Assembly (NCBI GenBank): GCA_017436025.1
Contig: JAFSDX010000178.1
Coordinates: 1-51,105 of the forward strand
Length of the DNA: 51,105 bases
Source of the DNA: Thermoguttaceae bacterium
Lineage (GTDB): Bacteria; Planctomycetota; Planctomycetia; Pirellulales; Thermoguttaceae
Direction: 5' to 3'
The notes under the pieces were generated by a model. The model worked only from the letters and a program-made list of their open reading frames with translations, searched no databases and was not told where the DNA came from. How positions within the stretch are numbered: position 1 is the stretch's first letter; each line of letters opens with the position of its first letter. A program made the position numbers and the translations under genes. Below are positions 8,434-18,200 of this stretch, piece by piece.

Positions 8434-8485
8434 ACGCGCCGAAACGCCGGGCTCGCCGCCCTGTCGCCGTCGCCCAAGAAACGCC

Positions 8486-8540
8486 AACGCCGAAAAAGCC
8501 GTTCGTCGACTCTTCGACTTCCCGGCTCTTTCGGCGTTTT
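8486..8540. terminator. Bidirectional terminator between convergent genes
   Basis: AACGCCGAAA pairs with TTTCGGCGTT, extended inside by AAGCCG/CGGCT, and an inner GTCGA hairpin sits in the loop. T-runs follow on the plus strand, and the A/T-flanked stem is symmetrical. It serves the double-CXXCG gene and the convergent sigma factor gene. Confidence 0.8.
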
Positions 8541-8631
8541 GCGTTTGCGCTTGTTAACGTTTGCAGCGTCGTTAACGCAACCGACGCGCGCTCGACGTTT
8601 GCGCTCGCGGCGGCTCGCGTTTTCCCGTCGA

Positions 8632-9417
8632 TTACAGTTCGTAACGGCGGTGATAATTCAGCTTCTTCATTCGTTGGACGATGGCGGAGTGCATTTGGCT
8701 GACGCGGCTTTCGCTGAGGTCGAGCGTCGCGCCGATTTCCTTCATCGTCAACTCTTCAAAGTAATACAGGATAATGATTAAGCGTTCGCTTTTGCTGAGC
8801 CCCTTCGTGCAGACGCGAATCAGCTCGGCGCGTTCGAGGCGCTCGGTCGGGTCTTCGCCGCGCTTGTCCGGAATGACGTCCATCTCGGTAACGTCGTTGT
8901 CGCCCGATTGATCTTGCCATTTCTTATCCAAGCTGGCGACGTTGACGCGGTGCGAATCGACGATCGTTTTGCGCACTTCGTCGAGCGGTTGTTCGAGAAA
9001 CTCCGCCAACTCCTCTTCGGACGGACGGCGCCCGTACTTCCCTTCCAGCACCTTGTACGCTTCGTTAAGTTTCGTCGCTTTCGAGCGCACCATCCGCGGC
9101 GCCCAGTCGAGCGAGCGCAACTCGTCGAGCATCGAGCCCTGCACGCGCGGAATGCAGAACGTTTCGAATTTGACGCCGCGTCCCGGATCGTAAGCCGACA
9201 CCGCGTCGATGAGCCCGAACGAACCGGCGGAAATCAAGTCGTCGAGTTCGATTTCGTTCGGCAGCTTCGCCCGAATCCGCTCGGCGCGACGGCGCACGAT
9301 CGGCATATACCGCTCGATCAACGCGTTGCGCAGTTCGTAATTGCTCGGATCGCTCTTGTAGTCGAACCAAATTTGTTCGATTTCGTTCGCCGCAGGCGCC
9401 GTCGCTTGCTCTTCCAT
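8632..9417 (-). CDS. FliA/WhiG-type alternative RNA polymerase sigma factor
   Basis: This gene encodes 261 residues from the ATG at 9417 (MEEQATAP). The open frame continues 87 codons upstream, but those residues are not sigma-like. Regions can be followed in order: sigma-2 (ERYMPIVRRRAERIRAKLP, then DDLISAGSFGLIDAVSAYDPGRGVKFETFC and the RVQGSMLDELRSLDW block), sigma-3 (RPSEEELAEFLE) and sigma-4 (EELTMKEIGATLDLSESRVSQ). The RVQGSMLDELR / ARMVRSK-type signature is that of the FliA/WhiG group. Planctomycetes carry such a factor even without classical motility loci. No flagellar genes or anti-sigma gene lie beside it here, so its regulon cannot be inferred from the neighbours. AAGGG lies about 12 bases before the ATG, a rather distant ribosome binding site. 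Confidence 0.92.
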   Translation of the reverse strand: MEEQATAPAANEIEQIWFDYKSDPSNYELRNALIERYMPIVRRRAERIRAKLPNEIELDDLISAGSFGLIDAVSAYDPGRGVKFETFCIPRVQGSMLDELRSLDWAPRMVRSKATKLNEAYKVLEGKYGRRPSEEELAEFLEQPLDEVRKTIVDSHRVNVASLDKKWQDQSGDNDVTEMDVIPDKRGEDPTERLERAELIRVCTKGLSKSERLIIILYYFEELTMKEIGATLDLSESRVSQMHSAIVQRMKKLNYHRRYEL

Positions 9418-9957
9418 TGCCCAAAATCCCTTAACCAACGTTCTTCCTTCGTCGCGCCGACCTTCGACGCAAAGCGGAACCCAACGCGCTCCGGCGTCCG
9501 TTCCAGTTGCGAACACGATACCAACTTTTCCTCTTCTTGGGAAGACGATTTTCAACCTTTCGACCGAAATTTCGCCCAAAAAAGCGCCGTTTCGGTCGCG
9601 TCGGAAGCGCGTTCGTCCGTATCCAATAGTATCGGAAAGCGTCCGCAAAAACATCTTCAAACTCGAGAAAATTCGCAAATTTCCCGACTTTTTCCCGCTC
9701 CGGCGAACGGTCGCGACGGTTAAGCAAGGAGCGCAAAAGAGCGAAACTTTAACAATCGGCGCCGCGCCAAAAAATTTTTAAAAAATTTCCTCGAACGCTT
9801 GATTTTCCGCTCGCCGACCGTCATAATAACGGAAAATGGAGCGTTTTTTCGCGCGCTCCCCTTTGCGCAAATTCGACGTTTTCGCCCCTTCGCGCCGCCG
9901 TCGTTTTTTGCGCCGTCCTTCCCGTCCCCCTATTTTTCGCATTTTAACGGAGTTTTT
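9418..9957. other. Divergent region between sigma factor and glycoside hydrolase genes
   Basis: This region of 540 bp contains no gene that I can support. It carries the plus-strand promoter with AT tracts at 9769-9827. The half next to the sigma gene (9418-9680) stays open in the sigma frame, but I see neither a conserved sigma region nor a clear promoter there. Confidence 0.4.
9769..9827 (+). promoter_or_regulatory. Promoter with UP-element-like AT tract for the glycoside hydrolase
   Basis: TTGATT (9799-9804) and CATAAT (9822-9827) are 17 bp apart. Immediately upstream, at 9770-9789, runs a 20-bp block made only of A and T tracts in an otherwise GC-rich region, at the place where alpha-CTD UP elements sit. 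Confidence 0.5.
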
Positions 9958-12120
9958 ATGTCGCGTTCCCTTCCTTCGCTTCGACCGTCGCGCTCCGCTC
10001 GCTTGGCGACGTTGGCGTCTCTCCTGACCGCCGCGCCCCTTGCGTTCGCGTCGTTTACCCAAGCCTCCGAACCCGCGCAACCGTCGCAAAACGCCGATTC
10101 CCAACAAAGAGCCCCAACAGCCTATCTTTCCGAAAACAACCAAAGCGCCGACGTCGGGCGCGACCTCTTCGCCGATACTTGGGTCGCGACGGACGCGCTC
10201 GGGCGGCAAACCCCGACGTTCGAAGAAGTCGGCCCGGTCAAAAACGACCAGCGCCGCGTCGTCGGCATTTTTTACATCACTTGGCACACGCAGAACTTAG
10301 CGACGCGTCCCGGCGGCCCCGACGAGCCGTTCAAGTACGACGTTACCCGCATTTTGAGCGAACACCCCGAAGCGCGGCTCGACGCCAACCATCCGGCTTG
10401 GGCCAACGCCGGTTCTTATCACTGGGGCGAGCCGGAAGTCGGTTACTTCCTCAGCCAAGACGAGTACGTCATTCGCCGCGATATGTCGCAACTCGCGGAC
10501 GCAGGCGTCGACCTGATTATCCTCGACGTAACGAACGCCGTCCGCTATTGGGACGAATGGGAAGTCCTCTTCAAGACGATGCAAAAGATGCGCGACGAAG
10601 GGAACCGCGTCCCGAAATTCTGCTTCTGGTCGTTCAACGGCGAGTCGATCGCGGTCGTCGAAAGCCTTTACGAGGCCTACTATAAGACGCCGAAATATCA
10701 AGACTTATGGTTCTATTGGGACGGCAAGCCGCTCCTCCTTTACAACCCGACGCCGGACGTCGACGCGAACCGTCGCGGTATTAAGTCGCGCAATCCGAAA
10801 TACGACGCCGCCGCGAAAACCGACGAAAATCACCCGCATTACGGCGACCCGGCGTACACGGAAGAGTTCTATTCCGATTATTCGCAAGAGGTTAAGGACT
10901 TCTTCACCCTCCGCGCGATGTGGTGGGGCTATTATGAATGGAACGGCGAACGCTTCGTCGGAACGGAAGATAAATGGTCGTTCGGGTACGACTTAGGCGA
11001 CAAGCGCGTTCGCGATATGAACCCGCTCGACCTCGTTTCGACGCACGACGGCGTCCGCGAACAAGCGGCGGTTACCCCGGCGCAGCATCCGTCGAGCTTG
11101 GTCGGCAAGTCTTGGTCGCGCAAGACGTTAGAACCGCAACTGGACGAGCGCGACGAACCGGTTCCGACGTTCGTACCTTGGCTCGGCAAAACGGTCGAAA
11201 ACCCCGAAGGTTACGGGATTTACTACCAAGAGCGTTGGGACGAAGCCCTCGCCGCGAACCCGCAGTTCCTTTACATCAACGACTGGAACGAATGGACGGC
11301 GGGCAAGTATCACACGCCGGAAGTCCTTAAAGCGATGAACTTTATGCGTCGCGGCGACAAGGCGACGTATTTCTTCGTCGACCAGTACAACGCCGAGTTC
11401 AACCGCTGCGTTCAACCGATGAAGGGCGGCTATACCGACAACTATTATATGCAGACGGCGCAAAATATCCGGCGTTACAAGGGAGCGCGTCCGATTCCGA
11501 CGAACCGCGGCGAAATTTCGTTCGACCAAACCGCTCCGCTCGCCGCTTGGGACGCGCTTTCGGTCGAGTACCGCGACACGGTCGGCGACGTCGCTTGGCG
11601 CGACGCAAAGGGTTACGCCGGTTTGCGTTACGTCGACCAAACGGGCCGCAACGACTTCACGACGGCGAAAGTCGGCGTCGACGCGGAGAACCTTTATTTC
11701 TTCGCGGAGGCGGCGAGCGATTGGACGGCGTCGACCGACAAGAACTGGGCGCTCCTCTTCCTCGACGCGGACAAAAACGCGCAAACCGGTTGGTTCGGGT
11801 ACGATTATCTTGTTAACAAGAGCGTCGTCGACGAAACGCAAACGACGATTTGTCAATGGGTTGCGAACGCAAACGCCGAAAACGGCGGCGCTTGGAAGGA
11901 AGTCGCGAAGACCGATTATTACGTCGAGAAGAACCGTCTTGTCGTTCGCGTTCCGCGCGGTCTCGTCGGCGCGACCGGCGCTCAACTCGCGCTCGACTTC
12001 AAATGGAGCGACAATCCGACGGAGCTGGTCGACCCGATTTCCCTTTGCACCGCGGGCGACACGGCGCCGAACCGCCGCTTCAATTACCGTTTCCTTTGGA
12101 CGCCGAGTAAACGTCGCTGA
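9958..12120 (+). CDS. Secreted GH99/GH71-like glycoside hydrolase with C-terminal sugar-binding-like domain
   Basis: This gene encodes 720 residues from the ATG at 9958 (ACGGAG five bases upstream). A signal peptide covers ~1-37. Residues ~95-480 look like a TIM barrel: GIFYITWHTQNL opens it, then YHWGEPEVGYF, LADAGVDLIILDVTNAV, CFWSFNGES, DLWFYWDGKPLLLYNP and finally YINDWNEWTAGKY (D442-W446). The last motif is typical of GH99/GH71 and WbsX-like enzymes, where the acidic residues are candidates for catalysis. From ~525 to the end, a beta-rich domain (VGVDAENLYFFAEAASDW, ALLFLDADKNAQTGW) resembles CBM9/DOMON-type carbohydrate-binding modules. It is likely to act outside the cytoplasm on alpha-linked glycans; substrate unknown. 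It is a single-gene unit closed by the terminator at 12152-12189. Confidence 0.75.
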   Translation: MSRSLPSLRPSRSARLATLASLLTAAPLAFASFTQASEPAQPSQNADSQQRAPTAYLSENNQSADVGRDLFADTWVATDALGRQTPTFEEVGPVKNDQRRVVGIFYITWHTQNLATRPGGPDEPFKYDVTRILSEHPEARLDANHPAWANAGSYHWGEPEVGYFLSQDEYVIRRDMSQLADAGVDLIILDVTNAVRYWDEWEVLFKTMQKMRDEGNRVPKFCFWSFNGESIAVVESLYEAYYKTPKYQDLWFYWDGKPLLLYNPTPDVDANRRGIKSRNPKYDAAAKTDENHPHYGDPAYTEEFYSDYSQEVKDFFTLRAMWWGYYEWNGERFVGTEDKWSFGYDLGDKRVRDMNPLDLVSTHDGVREQAAVTPAQHPSSLVGKSWSRKTLEPQLDERDEPVPTFVPWLGKTVENPEGYGIYYQERWDEALAANPQFLYINDWNEWTAGKYHTPEVLKAMNFMRRGDKATYFFVDQYNAEFNRCVQPMKGGYTDNYYMQTAQNIRRYKGARPIPTNRGEISFDQTAPLAAWDALSVEYRDTVGDVAWRDAKGYAGLRYVDQTGRNDFTTAKVGVDAENLYFFAEAASDWTASTDKNWALLFLDADKNAQTGWFGYDYLVNKSVVDETQTTICQWVANANAENGGAWKEVAKTDYYVEKNRLVVRVPRGLVGATGAQLALDFKWSDNPTELVDPISLCTAGDTAPNRRFNYRFLWTPSKRR

Positions 12121-12151
12121 CGGCGTTTTTCCGACGCTTCGCAACCGTTAA

Positions 12152-12189
12152 AAAACGGCGACTTAGCCTTTGCGCCAAGCCGCCGTTTT
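12152..12189. terminator. Bidirectional terminator between glycoside hydrolase and giant LRR gene
   Basis: AAAACGGCG pairs with CGCCGTTTT around a 20-base loop. T-rich sequence follows in both directions, so it can end both convergent genes. Confidence 0.8.
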
Positions 12190-12245
12190 CTTTTACCGCT
12201 TCTTTTACCGCTTTGTTTACGACGTCGCGTCGCCGCGTCGCCGGA

Positions 12246-15200
12246 CTATTTTTGCACGGTTATCTTATACTTTCTCCGATTTTGGAAATCGCCGAACTTC
12301 GTTGCTTCCGACGCGACGACCTCGAAGTTTTCGCGCCCCGTAAACGCAGACATTTTAACGATTTGCACGCTGTTCGGCAAGACGATCTTCTTCGGTCGCG
12401 TCGTACTCGCTTCAGCCCTAAAGGCGTTCGCAACGATTTCGACGACGCCGTCCGGAACGCGATACTCTTCGCCGCCCTTCCCCATCGGATACTCGTAAAG
12501 CGTTCTACCGTCCTTACTTAACAAAACGCCGTCGACGCTCTTGTACTCGGGGTTCTCGGGATCGACTTCGATCGCGCGCAAGGCGGCGCAACCCCAAAAC
12601 GAACCTTCGACCCGCGACGCTTTCGCCGGAATCTTGACCGTCGTCAACCGCGAACAACCGCAAAACGCCGAGCCGCCGAGATTTAGAACGCTTTTCGGAA
12701 TGTCGACCGCCTTCAACGCGGAGCATCCGGAAAACGCGTTCGTCTTCAACGCGATCAAGCCTTCGTTCAACGTCAACGTTTCCAACGACTTACAATCCTG
12801 AAACGCGCCGACGCCGACCGTTTCGACGTTCTTCGAGAAACGAACCGTCTTCAAGGTTCGATGCCGTTGAAACGCCGAGTCGCCAACGCGCACAACGCTT
12901 TCCGGAATATTAAACTCTGTCGCGCCGTTATTCGGCGGACAAAAATAAAGCGTCGAACCGTCGAGACTTAGCAACGCTCCGTCGACAGTTTTTGCGAGCG
13001 TAAAACCGGGAGCCAACTCGACCGCCGCCAACGCCGAACACCCGTTAAACGCCGACGCCAAGTCGCAATTTCGCAACGACGCCGGCAACTTCGCCGTCGC
13101 CAACTTGGAGCATCCGGCGAAAAGATTCGCGCCGCAAGTTTCGACGCCGTCCGGAATTTCGATCGATTCCAGTTCGGCGATTCGCGCCAACGCGCCGCTT
13201 TCCAACGTTTTCAGCGTTTTCGGCAACCGAATCGTTCGCAACGACGCGCCTTCGAAAGCGGATTTCGCGATCGTCTCGACGCCGTCCGGAACGACGTATT
13301 CGCTCGCGTCGCGCCCTTTCGGGTATCGGTAAAGCGTTTTACCGTCTTTACTTAGCAAAACGCCGTCGACGACGCGGTAAATGTTGCAACTCGGGTCGAC
13401 CTCGAACGAAGAAATTCCGGCGCAAACGATTTCGTCCGCCCAACCGATCGGCGTTTTCAAATTCGGCGGCAACTTCAACGCGATCTTCCGCGAGGAGCCG
13501 ACGGCTTGCAAGCCGAGCTTTTGCAACGTTTCCGGAATTTCAAACGCCGTTAAGTTCGAAACGCGAAACGCGGTCGTTTCAATAGTCAGCCCCGGTCTAG
13601 CTTCGAGGTCGACCGGGTAAAATCCGACCGTTTCGAGTCCGCTATCGGCGAACGCGTGTCGCTCGATTCGCCGAATCCCGTCCGGTAAGTTAATTGATTT
13701 CAACGCTTGGCAACGATAGAACGCCGATTCGCCGATCGTTTCCAAACGGTTGACGACCGGGAAGAATTGAACCGCTTCCAACGCTTCGCAGGCCTCAAAC
13801 GCTTCTTTTTCAATACGTTTCAACGTCCAAGGGAACTTTACCTCTTTAACGTAAAGATTGTAAGCAAACGCTTTGGGCGCGATCGTTTCAACGCCTTCCG
13901 GAACTTCGTAAATTTTGTCGACGACGCGCGCCGTCGGATAAGCGTAAAGCGTTTTACCGTCCGAACTTAATAACGAACCTCGAACGACTTTAAACGCTTT
14001 GTTATCCAGCGAAACGCCGACCGCTCGCAAGGAGCGACAATTTGTAAACGCTCCGACGCCGACGCTTTCGGTCGCGCTCGGAATAACGACCTGTTCCAAA
14101 TGGCGGCAGTTGACGAAGGCGTAAGCGCCGATTTCGCGAATCGTCGACGGAAGTTGCGCTTCGACAAGGTAATGCATATTGGCGAACGCGGAGTCGGCGA
14201 TTCGCGTAACCGCGTATTCGCCGATTTTTCGCGGCACGACGACCGAATGCGCGTCCTGATTAATAACGCCGACGATCGTCGCTTCGCCGCCTTCGAACGC
14301 CAGCCGATAAATTTTCTCCGCTTCTTCAAGCGTCAACGTTCGTTCTTCCGCCGCCTCGCTTCCTTCGCCGTTCGTATCGTCTTTGGGCTTCGACGTTTGC
14401 GTTTCGTCGACGCGAACCTCGCAATTCGGCGCGACGTCTTGAAACGCGTTAGCCTCGTACTTGGTCGCGCTCGATTTTAGAACGATTTCCGCCAATTTCG
14501 GCGAATTGCTAAACGCGCGACCTCCGATATAACGAACGTTTTGCGGAATCGCCACTTTCGTCAAATTCTCGCAGTTCGCAAACGCGCTCGCCTTGATTTC
14601 GATAAGGCTTTCCGGCAAAACGAGTTCCGCGAATTTTTTCGACGCGACCGCGTTCGACTGCGCTCGTTCGACGCCCTCGGGCAATTTCAAAACGCGACGG
14701 TTTTTGTCGGCGACGACGCAACAAAACGTTTTGCCGCCGTCGCTTAGCATCAACCCGTCCTTAACGCTCAGAACGCGATTCTCCGGCGCGACTTCAAACG
14801 TTTTCAAGGCGTCGCAACCGAGAAACGCGCAATCGCCGACGCTCGAAACGTTCGCCGGAATCCGCAACGTTTCGAGTCGCGAGCAATGTTGGAAAGCGCG
14901 CGCTTCGATCCGTTCAAGGCTTTGCGGCAAAACGATTTCCGTAAAGGCGTTGCGCGTCCGCCGAAGGTCGCTAAAAGCGTTTTCCGCGATCGTCGCGACG
15001 CCGTCCGGAACGACGTAAACGTCGTTTTTATACGCCGGAATCGAACGCGAAGTCTCGTCGCGCTTTGTCGCTTTCGAGACGTGTTCGTCCGCTTCGAGCG
15101 TTATCGGGGCGCCGTTCGGGTCGCGCTCGACGGCGACGATTCGATAAAACGTTTTACCGTCTTTACTTAGCAGCGCTCCGTTTTCGCTTTTATAAACGGC

Positions 15201-18200
15201 GTTTTCCGGGTCGACTTCGAAACGCTCCAAGGCGTCGCAAAGCGGGAACGCGTCGTCGAGCGCTGCAACTCTCGCCGGAATAAAGATTTCCGTCAGCGAC
15301 GAGTTGCGATAAAACGCGTTCCGTTCGATCGTCGTTACCGACGCCGGAATCTCGACCGACTCGAGCGTTTCGTTCCCGCCGAGCGCGGCGCGTTCGATAA
15401 TTTCGACGCCCTCCGGAATCTTGAAGTCCTTTAATTTCAACGCCGGCGGGAGGCGGAAAAACGACTTGCCGTCTTTCGACAAGAGCGCGCCGTCGACGAC
15501 CTTGACCGCTTCGTTCCCCTCCTCGACCTCGATCGTTTTGAGCGGAGTAACCGCCAACGCCGCGTCGCCCATAACTCGAACGCTCGCGGGAATTTTGATC
15601 GACGTAAAACCGCATTCCGCGAACGCCGACGGCCCGATTTCGAGCAAACCGTTCGGCAACTCGACTTCCGTCAACAACGCGCAGCCGCAAAACGCCGAAT
15701 TCTCAATTTTTTGAACGGAAGTAGCTCCGACAAACGATTTAAGCGAACGACAATAAGCAAACGCGGATATCCCGATCGTTTTCAGCGACTTCGGCCAATC
15801 GAAACGTTCCAACGCGTAACACTCCAAAAACGCGTTGGCGCCGATCGTTTCCAACGCGCTATCTTCCGGAATAACAACGCGTTTCAGCGATTCGCACCGG
15901 TAAAAGGAAAGGGCTCCGACGGAGCGCAAACTCTTCGGCAAGCGAATCGTTTCGATCTCCGAGCGTCTCCCAAAGAAGCCGTTTTCGATACTTTCGACGC
16001 CTTCCGGAATCGCGACTTCGCCGCTCCGCTTCCCTAAATACGCGTTAATCCTTTTACCGTCTTGACTTAGCAAGAATCCGTTGGACGTAAAACGCGGATG
16101 GTCGACGGGATAAACGATTTCGATATCCGGAAACGTTTCTCCGAACGCTTTCGCGTCGAAGTACTCTAATTTCTTCGCTTTAGAGAGATCGACGCGACGC
16201 AATGAAGCGCAGTCGGCGAAGACGCCGGACTCGATAACGGCGACGTTTTGTCCCAACGTAACCGTTTCGAGCGCGGAGCATCCGACGAAGGCCCCGTATA
16301 CGATACGGACGAGCGAATCGGGCGCCTCGAACGATTTGAGCGATCGACAGCCCAAAAACGCGTTCATCCCGACGGTCTTCAACGCCGACTCGCTCTTGCC
16401 GTCCGCGCTTTTCGCAAACTCGATCTTTTCGAGCTTTACGCACCCTCGAAACGCGCCGATTCCAATCGTTTCGACGCTCGCCGGAATCCGAACCGTTCGC
16501 AGTTCGGGCGCCTCGGCGAACGCATTGGCGGCGATCGTCCGCGTCGGAAGCCCGTTAATCGTTTCCGGGATTTCGATCGTCGTCGCGTTTTTGTCGTAAA
16601 CCCCTGTAATCAAAGCGCCTTCGTCCCGAACTTCCGCGTTTACGGTCGGCGAAACGGACGCGACGGCGAGCGGAGCCGTCTTAACGTTTTCCAACGCCGG
16701 TTCGGGCGCTTCCCTCTCCTCGACGCGAATCGTCAAATTCGGCGCGCAACGGAGAAAGGCGTCGTCTTCGTAAATCGTTGTTTGCGAACGCAGAACGATT
16801 TCGGCAAGTCGCGGGCAATCGACGAAGGTGAAACGGTTGAGTAGGTAAATGTTTTTCGAAATCGTCGCCGTCGTTAAGTTCGCAAGATTTCTAAACTTAC
16901 CTTGGGGAATCGAAGTCAAACTATCCGGGAAAACGATCTTGCCCGGGTCGCCAAAATTCCGGTCTCCCGTCAAATGTTCGACGCCCGCCGGAATTTTCAA
17001 AACGCTTCGTTTCTTGTTCGCGACAACGCCGTAAAATCTTGAACCGTCGGCGCTTAACAAAACGCCGTCTTCGGAGCGGAACGTCTTGTTTTCCGGCGCG
17101 ACTTCGAACGTTTTCAAGGCGTCGCAATCGGTGAAAAGGGTCGTCGTCGGAAACGCCGACGAAGCCCCGAATTGCGCGACGCTCGCCGGAATCCGAAGCG
17201 TTTCAAGCCGCGAACAGGAGCCGAACGCGTTCGCGCCGATAACGACAAGTCCTTCCGGCAAAACGATTTCCTTAAATCCGTTGCGCGCCTTTCGAGAGTC
17301 GTCAAACGCGCCGTCGCTAATCGTTGTAACGCCGTCTGGAACGCGATAAATCAAACTTCTGTACGCCCGACGCAACGCGTCAAAACGCAAGGTCTCGCCC
17401 GGCGTTTCCGAACGCAACGCGGCGTTCTCTATCGACGATATATGGAGAAGAGCCGGAGCGTTCGGATCGCGCTCGACGGCGATTAGCTTGTAAAACGTCT
17501 TACCGTCGGCGCTTAGCAACGCTCCGTTTTCGCTTTTATAAGCGGCGTTGTTCGGGTCGACTTCAAAGCGCTCCAACACGTCGCAACCGGCGAACGCGTC
17601 GACGTCGATTTGACCGGTTTTCGCCGGAATCGCAATTTCTTTCAACGCCAAGCATCGGTAAAACGCGTTTTTCTTAATCGCTCTTAACGTCGACGGAAGC
17701 TCAACCGTTTCAAGGGTTGCGTTCCCGCGAAACGCGCCGTCTTCGATAACTTCGACGCCTTCGGGAACTTTACGCGACGTCGCGTTCAAGCCCGACGGCA
17801 AGCGGTAGAACGTCTTCCCGTCCTTCGACAGAAGCGCGCCGTCGACGATTTTCAGCGTCTCGCTTCCCTCCTCGACTTCGTATTTTTCGCGCGGCGACGA
17901 ACTCGCAAACGCCGATTCGCCAAGGACTTGAAGGCTCGCCGGTATTTTAAGCGTCTCATATCCGGCGTCGCCAAACGCAAACGCTCCAACTTGTCGCAAT
18001 CCGCTCGGCAGTTCGACCGTCGCCAACGACCGACAATTCCAGAACGCGGAATCGCGAATTTCCTCAACCGAAGTCGCTCCGGCAAACGATTTAAGCGACT
18101 CGCAACCGCCAAACGCCCGAGCGCAAATTACCTTCAGCGACTTCGGCCAGTCGAACGTTTCCAACGACGCGCAACCGCCAAACGCGTTATACCCGATCGA

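Noticed and set aside
9418..9678. N-terminal extension of the sigma factor
   Set aside because: It lacks sigma region features and a ribosome binding site. The length from 9417 is typical for the family.
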